Part shown: one piece after another, positions 10,349 through 17,690 of the stretch | Numbering within the stretch: position 1 is the stretch's first letter | How the letters are laid out: each line of letters starts with the position of its first letter | NCBI RefSeq assembly: GCF_900182615.1 | Contig: NZ_FXTE01000004.1 | Location: forward strand, 62,001-126,000 | Source: Ruegeria faecimaris | GTDB taxonomy: Bacteria; Pseudomonadota; Alphaproteobacteria; Rhodobacterales; Rhodobacteraceae | Direction of reading: 5' to 3' | DNA: 64,000 nucleotides | The notes under the pieces: generated by a model | The model's database searches: none | What the model saw: only the letters and a program-made list of their open reading frames with translations | What the model was told of the DNA's origin: nothing | Position numbers and translations under genes: made by a program

Positions 10349-10753
10349 ATGATTGGCCGCTTAAACCACGTTGCCATTGCCGTCCCTGATCTTATGGCGG
10401 CGTCTGAACAGTACCGCAGCGCTTTAGGTGCCAAGGTTGGCGCGCCGCAGGATGAACCTGATCACGGCGTTACTGTGGTGTTCATTGAATTGCCCAACAC
10501 CAAGATCGAGTTGCTTTATCCTCTGGGCGATGACAGCCCGATCAATGGTTTTCTAGAGAAGAACCCCGCCGGCGGAATCCATCATGTCTGCTATGAGGTG
10601 GAGGATATCATTGCCGCGCGTGATCACCTGAAAGAAACCGGCGCCCGGGTGTTGGGTAGCGGTGAACCCAAGATCGGCGCGCACGGGAAACCGGTTCTTT
10701 TCCTGCATCCCAAAGATTTCAACGGCTGTCTGGTCGAGTTGGAACAAGTATAA
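10349..10753 (+). CDS. mce: Methylmalonyl-CoA epimerase
   Basis: Interconverts (2R)- and (2S)-methylmalonyl-CoA in propionyl-CoA oxidation and related carboxylation routes. The 134-residue protein is a single glyoxalase/VOC fold, the usual length. It starts GRLNHVAIAVPDLMAA with the first metal His and contains GGIHHVCYEVEDI with the second; KPVLFLHPKDFNGCLVELE near the C-terminus supplies the final Glu ligand. The ATG follows GGAGAG. The small membrane protein gene follows after 17 bases, an arrangement I recall from Rhodobacterales. Methylmalonyl-CoA mutase is not in the window. Confidence 0.95.
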   Translation: MIGRLNHVAIAVPDLMAASEQYRSALGAKVGAPQDEPDHGVTVVFIELPNTKIELLYPLGDDSPINGFLEKNPAGGIHHVCYEVEDIIAARDHLKETGARVLGSGEPKIGAHGKPVLFLHPKDFNGCLVELEQV

Positions 10754-10770
10754 ACACCGGAGGTGTACAC

Positions 10771-11046
10771 ATGACGATCACTGCAGGACTGGTTCTGTTT
10801 GCCGTCATCTGGTTCATGACGCTTTTGGTGATTCTGCCGATCCGCATCAAGACCCAGGGTGATTTGGGCGAGGTCGTTCCCGGCACCCATTCAGGGGCCC
10901 CGGAAGTGCATCACATGAAGAAAAAGCTATGGATCACCACCGGGGTGTCGGTCGTGCTCTGGGCTATCATTGCAGGGATCATTATTTCGGGCGTGATTTC
11001 GGTACGGGATTTCGATTGGCTAAATCAAATGGAACCGCGAAACTAA
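10771..11046 (+). CDS. DUF1467 family small membrane protein
   Basis: A 91-residue protein with two transmembrane segments, about residues 3-23 (ending LVILPIRIKTQ) and 52-74, and a short polar link containing HHMKKKLW. The pattern fits the DUF1467 family of alphaproteobacterial proteins of unknown function. The start has GGAGGTG nearby, and the gene is 17 bases after mce, so the two are probably cotranscribed. No catalytic residues can be named. It is convergent with the EI24 gene, with only three bases between stops. Confidence 0.8.
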   Translation: MTITAGLVLFAVIWFMTLLVILPIRIKTQGDLGEVVPGTHSGAPEVHHMKKKLWITTGVSVVLWAIIAGIIISGVISVRDFDWLNQMEPRN

Positions 11047-11049
11047 GCT

Positions 11050-11748
11050 TCAGGGCGTTGGCCCTGACAGCTTATGAAAGATATGCGTGAATGTAGCAGC
11101 TCCGATAATCGGGATCACAAGATTCACCAGCGGAATAGACAGTGGGATGGCCATCAACGTGCCCGCAAGCCAAATTGTTGACGAATGTTGTGCCCGCAGT
11201 TTTCGCGCGCCCTCACGCCCGATACGGCGCATGGCTGCCAGCGTAAAATACTCACGCCCCAGCAGAAATCCGTTCATCGCCCAAAAGATAAACGGGGCCA
11301 GTGGCGTGAAGATCGCATAAAGGATCAGCGCCAGAAGGTTGGCCACAATCAGCACACCCATAAAACCAAGCGCGTCAGTGATCGCATCGCCTATCGGGAT
11401 GCGTGGAACCGCGGGCAGGCTCGGATAATGCCTGTCCTCTACAGCTTGTGCGACATCGTCCAGAAACACAGACGTGATGGCTGAGGCGACGGGAATCATC
11501 AGAAACACTGGCAGGATCAGCACCAGGAAAATGCCGGAATAGCTGAGGACGTCATTCAGCCAGGGAACTGCACCAATGAATGGCAGCGATATCTCGTCCC
11601 CTGACAGCCGGTTGATCAGCCAAATTGCACCGGCGCAGGCTGCGATCAGCATCAGGATGGTCAGGCCGATACCTCGCAGCAGAACCCCGCGGAATTTCGG
11701 GTCTCCGATCTGACCAAGCGCTGAAAAAAAGGCGTTGAGGATGATCAT
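11050..11748 (-). CDS. EI24 domain (CysZ-like) membrane protein
   Basis: A 232-residue integral membrane protein of the EI24/CysZ-like group. It has about five or six hydrophobic segments, including LTILMLIAACAGAIWLI near the N-terminus and two further blocks around residues 65-100 and 130-165. A FFxLAxxRR-type element (REYFTLAAMRR) near residue 165 is usual for the family. CysZ takes up sulfate in E. coli, but substrate here is unproven. The start at 11748 forms an ATGA overlap with the stop of the upstream nitroreductase, so it is preferred to an ATG four codons earlier. The two genes form one transcription unit. Confidence 0.82.
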   Translation of the reverse strand: MIILNAFFSALGQIGDPKFRGVLLRGIGLTILMLIAACAGAIWLINRLSGDEISLPFIGAVPWLNDVLSYSGIFLVLILPVFLMIPVASAITSVFLDDVAQAVEDRHYPSLPAVPRIPIGDAITDALGFMGVLIVANLLALILYAIFTPLAPFIFWAMNGFLLGREYFTLAAMRRIGREGARKLRAQHSSTIWLAGTLMAIPLSIPLVNLVIPIIGAATFTHIFHKLSGPTP

Positions 11749-12323
11749 TCTGTGACCCATTCGGTCAGGGCATCAACATCCGGGCGAGGGCGGTCGGGCG
11801 GGGTCGAGCCCTCGGTCGCGATATGGATCAAACCGGCAACACTCTCGTTATCCCGCAATCCAAACGCCTTGCGACAGAATTCTGGATCGTGGGTTTGCCA
11901 GCCAGACAACCAATTCGCGCCCCATCCTGCGGTCAAAGCAGCGTTCAGCAAAGCAAGGCAAACAGCCCCAGCTGAATAGGTCTGCTCGATGGCTGGAATC
12001 TTTTCCGAAGGCTTCTGAACCTCGATCACAGCGACGGCGAGATGGCCTAAATCAAACTGTCCGCGCGCTTTTTCAATGTCTTGAGGGGATTTGCCAAGCG
12101 CCTCACCGCATTCCTGCGTCAGCCCCGACAGGCGCCCCATTGCGCCTTTTTCAAGCACGATGAACCGCCAGGGTTCCAGTTTTCCGTGATCCGGGCTGCG
12201 GGCTGCTGCGGTCAGCAGGGGCATCAGCTGCTCACGGTCGGGGGCCGGTTCAATCAACGTTTTGGCTGGGCGCGACCGACGGGTCTGCAGAAACTCAAAA
12301 GCGGCCGGATTCTTCAAGGACAT
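11745..12323 (-). CDS. Nitroreductase family protein (YdjA-like)
   Basis: An FMN-dependent nitroreductase-fold oxidoreductase of 192 residues, the size of the compact YdjA type. FMN-binding elements are visible as LQTRRSRPAKTL near residue 12 (R-R-S phosphate contact), ARSPDHGKLEPWRFIVL near 40-57, and the Gly-rich SAGAVCLALLNAALTAGWG with GANWLSGW near 118-140. The natural substrate is not known for most members. It is translationally coupled to the EI24 membrane protein gene by a four-base overlap. The start ATG at 12323 is preceded by AGGAAG. Confidence 0.88.
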   Translation of the reverse strand: MSLKNPAAFEFLQTRRSRPAKTLIEPAPDREQLMPLLTAAARSPDHGKLEPWRFIVLEKGAMGRLSGLTQECGEALGKSPQDIEKARGQFDLGHLAVAVIEVQKPSEKIPAIEQTYSAGAVCLALLNAALTAGWGANWLSGWQTHDPEFCRKAFGLRDNESVAGLIHIATEGSTPPDRPRPDVDALTEWVTE

Positions 12324-12459
12324 ATGTTAACTTCCTTTACATAGGCTGTCTGTATCTGGTTGAACGTCTGGCGAGTTTCAAGTGCAATCGGCTGGACCAG
12401 TTGGATCAATTTCATTCCCCGCCCAACCGTGCAAGGGTCTTTGTTAACAGAAGGTGCCA

Positions 12460-12735
12460 ATGGGAAAACCGAAACTAAGAAATCTTCCAGACCTGAGCGA
12501 CCGTGTAGCACCGAATGCTGAGATTGCGGTCAGGGTTACCCCGAAAGCCGCAGCAGACAGGATTTTGGTTCAGGACGGAACGATCAGAATATATATCACT
12601 GCACCGCCCGAAAACGGCAGGGCAAATGATGCCACACGTGAGATTCTGGCGGTGGCGCTGGGGGTTGCTCCGTCCGCACTCATCCTGAAGCGCGGGCAGA
12701 CATCGCGCGAGAAAGTCTTTGTGTGTCAGGCCTGA
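12460..12735 (+). CDS. DUF167 (YggU-like) protein
   Basis: A small basic protein of 91 residues (ATG at 12460; a GTG two codons earlier is also possible). It matches the DUF167/YggU family: IAVRVTPKAAADRI, then IYITAPPENGRANDA, then ALILKRGQTSREKVF. The family has a compact alpha/beta fold with a conserved P-P-x-x-G-x-A-N loop, seen here as PPENGRAN; its cellular role is unknown. Its 3' end overlaps by ten bases the end of a converging small gene. Confidence 0.9.
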   Translation: MGKPKLRNLPDLSDRVAPNAEIAVRVTPKAAADRILVQDGTIRIYITAPPENGRANDATREILAVALGVAPSALILKRGQTSREKVFVCQA

Positions 12736-12971
12736 CCGGGGGTTTCGCGAATTTGGTAAACACCTTCGGGCAGATCCAGTGCCGCAGCCAGATCACGAAC
12801 CTGTTCGGGCGAAAGCGTAATCTTCTGAACCTGGTCAGTGCGCGGATCCAGTTGTTCCAGCGTTACGCATTCTGCAAAATTGTTAATAACCACATCCTCG
12901 TTCAAAGGCTTTTCGCCTTCGTCCACCAGGGTTATGACCGTCGAGTCGAATTCATGCTCAATCGAAAACAT
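12726..12971 (-). CDS. Hypothetical acidic protein
   Basis: An 81-residue protein from the ATG at 12971; the open frame continues to 13193, but the extra N-terminus is low in character and would run across the promoter of the M48 gene. The sequence opens MFSIEHEFDSTVITLVDEG and ends LPEGVYQIRETPGQA. It is acidic, with no signal peptide, no Cys and no motif I recognise. It reads like a small conserved beta-rich cytosolic protein. It is convergent with and slightly overlaps the DUF167 gene and is divergent from the M48 lipoprotein. Confidence 0.6.
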   Translation of the reverse strand: MFSIEHEFDSTVITLVDEGEKPLNEDVVINNFAECVTLEQLDPRTDQVQKITLSPEQVRDLAAALDLPEGVYQIRETPGQA

Positions 12972-13093
12972 GTGTCCAGCTTGCCGGGCGGAACATTGCA
13001 ATGCAACCCGTTCTTGGGAAATCGTCCGGTGGCGAACCGCCTTGTGTCGGGCTATGTTCGACGAAAAGGCATGACCGGACCAAAGGATATAGT

Positions 13094-13801
13094 ATGCGTC
13101 GCCTGATCTTGTTGATATTTGGTCTGGTTCTGTCGGCCTGTGACACCGGTTCGCTACGCGTTCAGCCGGTAGAGGAATGGCAACAACCTTCAACTGATTT
13201 TCAGGTCGATGTGCTGACCTTTCGCGAAATCAGTCAAAGGGTTGGGGATGTGGCGCGCGCAGAGTGCAAGCGGCGCAGTAATGTCAGCAACTGCGATTTT
13301 TCGATCGTGGTTGATCTGAACCCTCGCGCACCAGCAAATGCTTTTCAAACCTTGGATGACGACAATCAACCAGTCATAATCTTCACCCGCGCGATGATTC
13401 AATCGGTGGAAAACGCCGATGAACTGGCCTTTGTGATGGGGCATGAATCTGCTCATCACATCCTGCGCCATATTCCCCGCCAGTCCGAAAACTCACGAGA
13501 AAGTGCCGCGATTTTTGGCGAGCTTGCACGCATAGCGGGGGCAAATGACGCCGATCTTGAACAGGCGCAGAAGCTAGGCGCGCAGGTGGGTGCCCAGATA
13601 TATGTCAAGGACTTTGAACTGGAAGCGGACCGGTTGGGAACGATCATCACGCACCGGGCAGGTTATAATCCCTTGTTAGGAGCCCGCTATTTTGCCCGAA
13701 TTCCTGACCCGGGCGATCGTTTTCTAGGCACCCATCCACCGAATGCTCAGCGCGTCGAAATTGTTTTGGAAACCTCGCGGCAGCTTGGGCTGACACAATG
13801 A
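13094..13801 (+). CDS. M48 family metalloprotease, lipoprotein
   Basis: A zinc protease of 235 residues predicted to be anchored by a lipid: the N-terminus is basic then hydrophobic and ends in the lipobox LSAC with Cys16. The HExxH zinc motif is HESAH at residues 117-121 within FVMGHESAHHILRH, and the third ligand Glu is expected in FELEADRLG. These fit the M48 (BepA/LoiP-like) group that acts in periplasmic protein quality control. The start at 13094 is chosen because it gives the complete signal peptide; an earlier in-frame ATG at 13001 would bury it. It overlaps the next gene by four bases (ATGA). Confidence 0.92.
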   Translation: MRRLILLIFGLVLSACDTGSLRVQPVEEWQQPSTDFQVDVLTFREISQRVGDVARAECKRRSNVSNCDFSIVVDLNPRAPANAFQTLDDDNQPVIIFTRAMIQSVENADELAFVMGHESAHHILRHIPRQSENSRESAAIFGELARIAGANDADLEQAQKLGAQVGAQIYVKDFELEADRLGTIITHRAGYNPLLGARYFARIPDPGDRFLGTHPPNAQRVEIVLETSRQLGLTQ

Positions 13802-14166
13802 CGGGACTGAAACGGTTGGGGGTTGTCTTGACGGACCGCGGATCGAAATATGCCGTGTCCGGCGCTTTGGTCAGTTCCCGTGACGAGGTGGCTGCTGTCC
13901 TGCAGGATCTGAAATCTGACAAAAGCTATGCCAAGGCCACGCACAATACCTGGGCCGCAATCCTGCCCACTGGTGCGCTCAAGGCGGATGACGGGGAAAG
14001 CGGTGCCGGAATGGTGATTCTGCGCATGCTGGAAAGGGCCGAACTGAGCGGTCATATCGTCATTGTCACTCGATGGTATGGCGGAAAAAAGCTGGGCGGT
14101 GATCGATTTCGCCGGGTTCAGGATGCAACACGGGCTTATCTGGACGAACTGGAATTGGGACTTTGA
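13798..14166 (+). CDS. IMPACT/YigZ-type N-terminal domain protein
   Basis: A 122-residue protein consisting of only the UPF0029/IMPACT N-terminal domain. Recognisable parts are KATHNTWAAIL, DDGESGAG (DDGExxGTAG in YigZ) and VIVTRWYGGKKLGGDRF (RYFGGxKLG in YigZ). Typical YigZ proteins have about 200 residues with a second C-terminal domain, absent here. The Gly-Gly loop after KLG is altered, reading GGDRF. The function of bacterial members is unclear; the eukaryotic IMPACT protein acts in translation control. It is coupled to the upstream M48 gene by an ATGA overlap. Confidence 0.85.
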   Translation: MTGLKRLGVVLTDRGSKYAVSGALVSSRDEVAAVLQDLKSDKSYAKATHNTWAAILPTGALKADDGESGAGMVILRMLERAELSGHIVIVTRWYGGKKLGGDRFRRVQDATRAYLDELELGL

Positions 14167-14230
14167 CCTGCGTCAAGGCTTGGGCTGTTTCGTATTGCTA
14201 GTCTGATCGGACAAAGCGAAACGGAAAGGA

Positions 14231-14488
14231 ATGCCAATGCCCGATCGCGAAACGCTTAGGCATCATGCTGGTCTTGTTGACCGTATGGCTGGCAAGCTAG
14301 GGGTGGATCTGCAGGAATCTGCAATCGCTGGACATATATCGGTGGATCAGATTACCGATGCGGTTCTGCGATGCACCGATTGCCCGAACCCGGGCCATTG
14401 CCAATCATTTTTGAATCAACCGGTTCTGGCAACGCAGACACCCGAATATTGCCGGAACCAAGATTTGTTAAGCAAGTTGATCCCTTAG
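14231..14488 (+). CDS. DUF6455-like Cys-rich small protein (copy 1 of 3)
   Basis: An 85-residue protein, first of three tandem paralogues. It has a helical N-terminal half and a C-terminal Cys block: LRCTDCPNPGHCQSFL (C-x2-C-x5-C) and then PEYCRN, so four Cys in all. This order is what I know from DUF6455 proteins of the Rhodobacterales; function unknown. The four Cys suggest binding of a metal or iron-sulfur centre, but this is inference. AAAGGA lies before the ATG. The next copy starts ten bases after its stop. Confidence 0.75.
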   Translation: MPMPDRETLRHHAGLVDRMAGKLGVDLQESAIAGHISVDQITDAVLRCTDCPNPGHCQSFLNQPVLATQTPEYCRNQDLLSKLIP

Positions 14489-14498
14489 GGGGGCCGCA

Positions 14499-14771
14499 AT
14501 GCCGCGCCTTGGACACCTCATGACTCATTTGTGCCTTGTGTTGAGGATGGGGCAAGCTACGGGTACGGATATTGTGCGGGCCCACAATAAAGGTCGGCTA
14601 AGTCAGGAAGACTGGGCTGAAATGATCCGCCTGTGTCAGGGGTGTGGCTGGGCGGCTGCCTGTCCGGATTGGATGGAAAGACATCCAGATGTTGCAGGAG
14701 CACCGCAAACCTGCCCAAACAAACATCAATTCGCCGCGTTGAAAGCAATACAAATGCAGGAATTGGGATGA
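14499..14771 (+). CDS. DUF6455-like Cys-rich small protein (copy 2 of 3)
   Basis: A 90-residue paralogue of its neighbours. The C-terminal Cys block reads IRLCQGCGWAAACPDWM (C-x2-C-x5-C) followed by QTCPN. A SQEDWAEMI helix precedes it, equivalent to the SPDEYAEMV helix of copy 3. An extra Cys lies near the N-terminus (HLCLVL). A GGGGG run lies just upstream of the ATG. Its stop overlaps the start of copy 3 as ATGA, so these genes are translated together. Confidence 0.75.
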   Translation: MPRLGHLMTHLCLVLRMGQATGTDIVRAHNKGRLSQEDWAEMIRLCQGCGWAAACPDWMERHPDVAGAPQTCPNKHQFAALKAIQMQELG

Positions 14772-15025
14772 AACACGCTGTACTGGGCGACGTGGAAAAG
14801 CACTTTTGGCTGACTCGATCTGTTGCCCGATGCCTTAAGATCTCGTTGACCGAAGCCATGTCCGACGGGCGGTTGAGCCCGGATGAATACGCCGAGATGG
14901 TAACGCGTTGCCGGGCCTCGGACTGTCACGAGAAATGCACGAAATGGCTGGCGGCGCAGCAATCTGATCCCCGTTCAGCGCCCGGGTTCTGCGTAAATAG
15001 CCAGGTTTTCAACCGGCTGAAGTGA
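14768..15025 (+). CDS. DUF6455-like Cys-rich small protein (copy 3 of 3)
   Basis: An 85-residue paralogue from the ATG at 14768; the same frame is open further upstream but that part lies inside copy 2. The Cys block is VTRCRASDCHEKCTKWL followed by GFCVN. First and third Cys keep the nine-residue distance seen in copies 1 and 2, while the middle Cys has moved from position +3 to +5. It ends directly against the stop of the converging CDGSH gene. Confidence 0.75.
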   Translation: MKHAVLGDVEKHFWLTRSVARCLKISLTEAMSDGRLSPDEYAEMVTRCRASDCHEKCTKWLAAQQSDPRSAPGFCVNSQVFNRLK

Positions 15026-15268
15026 TCAGATCTTGGAATGTGTCCCGTCGCAAAACGGTGGGTTAGCGCAGTTTTTACAGCCGCAGAAGAACAGTTTCTT
15101 GCTGGTATCAGCCGTGAACTTGACCGGTTCAAAGCCGGTTCCTTTGTGAGATCCATCACAAAATGGCTGCCGATTGGACCGGCCGCACGAGCACCAGAAA
15201 TAGCTTTTTCCTTCGGTTACTTCGATTGGATAGGGCGCTTTTTGCGCAATGACTGGACCTTCTGGCAT
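15026..15268 (-). CDS. CDGSH iron-sulfur domain protein (tandem type)
   Basis: An 80-residue protein with two mitoNEET-like motifs, each expected to hold a [2Fe-2S] cluster with three Cys and one His: C26, C28, C37, H41 in CSCGRSNRQPFCDGSH, and C62, C64, C73, H77 in CGCKNCANPPFCDGTH. There is no membrane anchor, unlike mitoNEET. The start at 15268 gives the compact two-motif protein; the upstream extension of the frame is unlike the family. It is convergent with the three Cys-rich genes with no spacer. Role unknown, possibly electron transfer or cluster handling. Confidence 0.93.
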   Translation of the reverse strand: MPEGPVIAQKAPYPIEVTEGKSYFWCSCGRSNRQPFCDGSHKGTGFEPVKFTADTSKKLFFCGCKNCANPPFCDGTHSKI

Positions 15269-15494
15269 CTGGTTTCTCCGTTCGCTGACTTTCCCCAGTC
15301 TATCGCCTGAACAGATGTGCCGAAAGCAGTAGCTGCCACGCGGCACCCATTCCATGGGCAATCCCCCCGGCATGGTTTTGCCTGCTTTCGCAAACGCGCT
15401 GTTGATTTTATTGCAAAATTACCAACCACACCGTATTGTGAAGTCGGCCCCATGTTCAGGGCAATAACAGAAATTAATTAGAGGAATGACGGAC

Positions 15495-15683
15495 ATGAAA
15501 CTCAAATTTGCTGCCGTTAGTGCGTTTGCCCTGGTTCTGGCTGCTTGCTCGCAACAGGAAGAGCCGACACCGGTATACATTACCCCAGATTATGACAAAT
15601 ACGGCACGCCGAGCTGCCCGGCAGGGACAGATCTGGCGACGACCGAAGCAGGTCAGACCGTATGTAATCCGACTGCTCAATAA
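15495..15683 (+). CDS. Small secreted lipoprotein
   Basis: A 62-residue lipoprotein precursor: MKLKFAAVSAFALVLAAC with lipobox LAAC at Cys18, leaving a mature chain of about 45 residues. The mature part contains a Cys pair (SCPAG and TVCNP) that could form a disulfide. GAGGA at 15481 is well placed for the ATG at 15495 and too close for the ATG at 15486. No family function recognised. A terminator follows. Confidence 0.75.
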   Translation: MKLKFAAVSAFALVLAACSQQEEPTPVYITPDYDKYGTPSCPAGTDLATTEAGQTVCNPTAQ

Positions 15684-15728
15684 GATTTTCGCGGGCGGAT
15701 TCCGACATAGCCGCCCGCACAATCGAAC

Positions 15729-15757
15729 AAAAAAGCCGCCCTATGGGTGGCTTTTTT
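15729..15757 (+). terminator. Rho-independent terminator after the small lipoprotein
   Basis: Stem AGCCGCCC / GGGTGGCT with one G-U pair, a three-base loop, an A-run before and six T residues after. Confidence 0.88.
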
Positions 15758-15814
15758 ATTGCCTGTCATACGGTGTTCGGGTTTCTGTTTGACCTATTGA
15801 ATTACCGAGGTCGC

Positions 15815-16171
15815 ATGAGAAAACTTGTCACCCATCTAAAGGACCGCATCCGCTGGAGCTGGCAGGGATTGGCTGCCACTTGGCACGGTGAATACTCGTT
15901 CCGCGCTTGGGTCTGCGCTAATCTTGTTTCTGCGGGTCTGGCCCTGTGGCTGCCCCTGAGCGATGGCGTTCGGGCTCTGATACTGGTGATCGGTCTGTTG
16001 GTTCTGGTGGCCGAACTGTTCAACACGGCGATCGAACGGGCGGTGGATCATACTTCGACCGAACACAATCTATTGGCCGGGCAAGCCAAAGACGCCGCCA
16101 GCGCTGCGGTGGCACTGTCTGCTTTGGCTGGCGGATTGGCCTGGGTTATCGGGCTGTTGAGCCTTTTCTGA
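15815..16171 (+). CDS. dgkA: Diacylglycerol kinase (prokaryotic, membrane)
   Basis: Small integral membrane kinase that recycles diacylglycerol to phosphatidate. The 118 residues match the DgkA length, with three hydrophobic helices at about 32-50, 52-72 and 92-116. The active-site signature AELFNTAIERAVD (E-x-x-N-T-A-I-E) sits between the second and third helix, followed by HNLLAGQAKDAASAAV with the conserved K-D. The start at 15815 is chosen because the region further upstream in frame runs through the terminator. It faces rimO. Confidence 0.93.
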   Translation: MRKLVTHLKDRIRWSWQGLAATWHGEYSFRAWVCANLVSAGLALWLPLSDGVRALILVIGLLVLVAELFNTAIERAVDHTSTEHNLLAGQAKDAASAAVALSALAGGLAWVIGLLSLF

Positions 16172-16205
16172 CTGCCGCTGGGTCGGTCAATTCAGTTAGG
16201 TGTGG

Positions 16206-17594
16206 TTAGCGCAGCTTGCCCCATAGATCATATTCCCCGGCCTCGTCCACCTCGACCGAGACAATGTCGCCCGGCTTCAGGGCCTCAAACCCCTCGTCGA
16301 TGAACAGATTGCCGTCGATCTCGGGCGCATCTGCGGTGGTGCGACAGGTCGCGGCCTCATCGTCGATATCATCCACGATGACTTGCAGGGTATGGCCGAC
16401 CTTGGCGGCCAGTTTGGCCTCAGAAATCGCCTGAGCCTTTTCCATGAACCTTTCCCATCGGTCTTGTTTGACATCGGCGGGCACATGGTCAGGTAGGTCG
16501 TTGGATCGGGCTCCTTCGACGTTCTCGTACTGAAAGCAGCCGACGCGATCCAGTTGCGCCTCGTCCATCCAGTCCAGCAGGGTCTGGAACTCAGCCTCGG
16601 TCTCGCCGGGATAGCCCACGATAAAGGTGGATCGCAGAGTGATATCAGGACAGGTCGCGCGCCAGGCGGCGATCTCGTCCAGTGTTCTGGCAGCTGCAGC
16701 GGGGCGGGCCATTCGTTTCAAAACATCCGGATGTGCGTGTTGAAAAGGGATATCCAGATAGGGCAGCACGTTACTGCCCGCATCCGCCATCAGCGGGATC
16801 AGTTCACGTACATGCGGGTAGGGATAGACATAGTGCAGACGAATCCAGGCATCCAACTGACCCAATTCACGCGCCAGATCGGTGATATGGCTGCGGACCT
16901 CACGGTCTTTCCAGGGATTCACGTCATATTTCCGGTCCAACCCATAGGCCGACGTGTCCTGAGAGATCACGAGCAATTCGCGCACACCGTTATCGACCAG
17001 CTTTTCCGCCTCGCGCAGAACAGCATGCGCCGGACGGCTGGCTAGTTTGCCGCGCATGTCCGGGATGATGCAGAACTTGCATTTGTGGTTACAGCCCTCG
17101 GATATCTTGAGATAGCTGTAGTGGCGCGGCGTCAGTTGAACGTTGGCCGCAGGCAGCAGATCCACGAAGGGGTCGGGATCAGGCGGCACGGCCTTGTGTA
17201 CCGCATCCAGCACCTGCTCGTACTGATGTGGTCCGGTGACGGCCATGATACGGGGGTGATGCTCGCGGATGTAATCGGGTTCGGCCCCCAGGCATCCGGT
17301 TACGATAACCTTGCCGTTTTCTACCAAAGCCTCGCCGATGGCATCCAGAGACTCCGCCTTGGCGCTGTCCAGAAATCCGCAGGTATTCACAATCACGGCA
17401 TCCGCGCCTGAATAGTCCGGCGAGATGCCGTATCCTTCGGCCCTCAGGCGCGTCAGAATCCGCTCGCTGTCGACCAAAGCCTTGGGGCAACCCAGCGATA
17501 CCATGCCGATGGTCGGCTGGTTCGGACGTGGTGTATCAGTGATCCGGGCAGCAGGTGCCAGGTCGGGGCGGAGGTTTGGCGGGTTTGTGGTCAT
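16206..17594 (-). CDS. rimO: Ribosomal protein S12 methylthiotransferase
   Basis: Radical-SAM enzyme that adds a methylthio group to an Asp of ribosomal protein S12. From the ATG at 17594 it has 462 residues. The N-terminal MTTase domain has Cys36, Cys72 and Cys101 (one per [23 protein letters not shown] and GCLG) for the auxiliary cluster; the radical-SAM motif C168-x3-C172-x2-C175 is in [22 protein letters not shown] domain fills the last 65 residues. [12 protein letters not shown] and IIPDMRG point to RimO rather than MiaB. The gene is divergent from the AsmA gene across 96 bases. Confidence 0.96.
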   Translation of the reverse strand: MTTNPPNLRPDLAPAARITDTPRPNQPTIGMVSLGCPKALVDSERILTRLRAEGYGISPDYSGADAVIVNTCGFLDSAKAESLDAIGEALVENGKVIVTGCLGAEPDYIREHHPRIMAVTGPHQYEQVLDAVHKAVPPDPDPFVDLLPAANVQLTPRHYSYLKISEGCNHKCKFCIIPDMRGKLASRPAHAVLREAEKLVDNGVRELLVISQDTSAYGLDRKYDVNPWKDREVRSHITDLARELGQLDAWIRLHYVYPYPHVRELIPLMADAGSNVLPYLDIPFQHAHPDVLKRMARPAAAARTLDEIAAWRATCPDITLRSTFIVGYPGETEAEFQTLLDWMDEAQLDRVGCFQYENVEGARSNDLPDHVPADVKQDRWERFMEKAQAISEAKLAAKVGHTLQVIVDDIDDEAATCRTTADAPEIDGNLFIDEGFEALKPGDIVSVEVDEAGEYDLWGKLR

Positions 17595-17690
17595 GGCGCG
17601 GCATATAGTGGGGAAAGCTTCCCCTTGCAAATGCGCTGCCGTCTTTGAATGATCTTTTTATAGCGTGCCAAATAAGTCGGAGAGCAGAAA

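Noticed and set aside
12972..13193. N-terminal extension of the small acidic protein frame
   Set aside because: It crosses the promoter and start of the M48 lipoprotein and has no character of its own.
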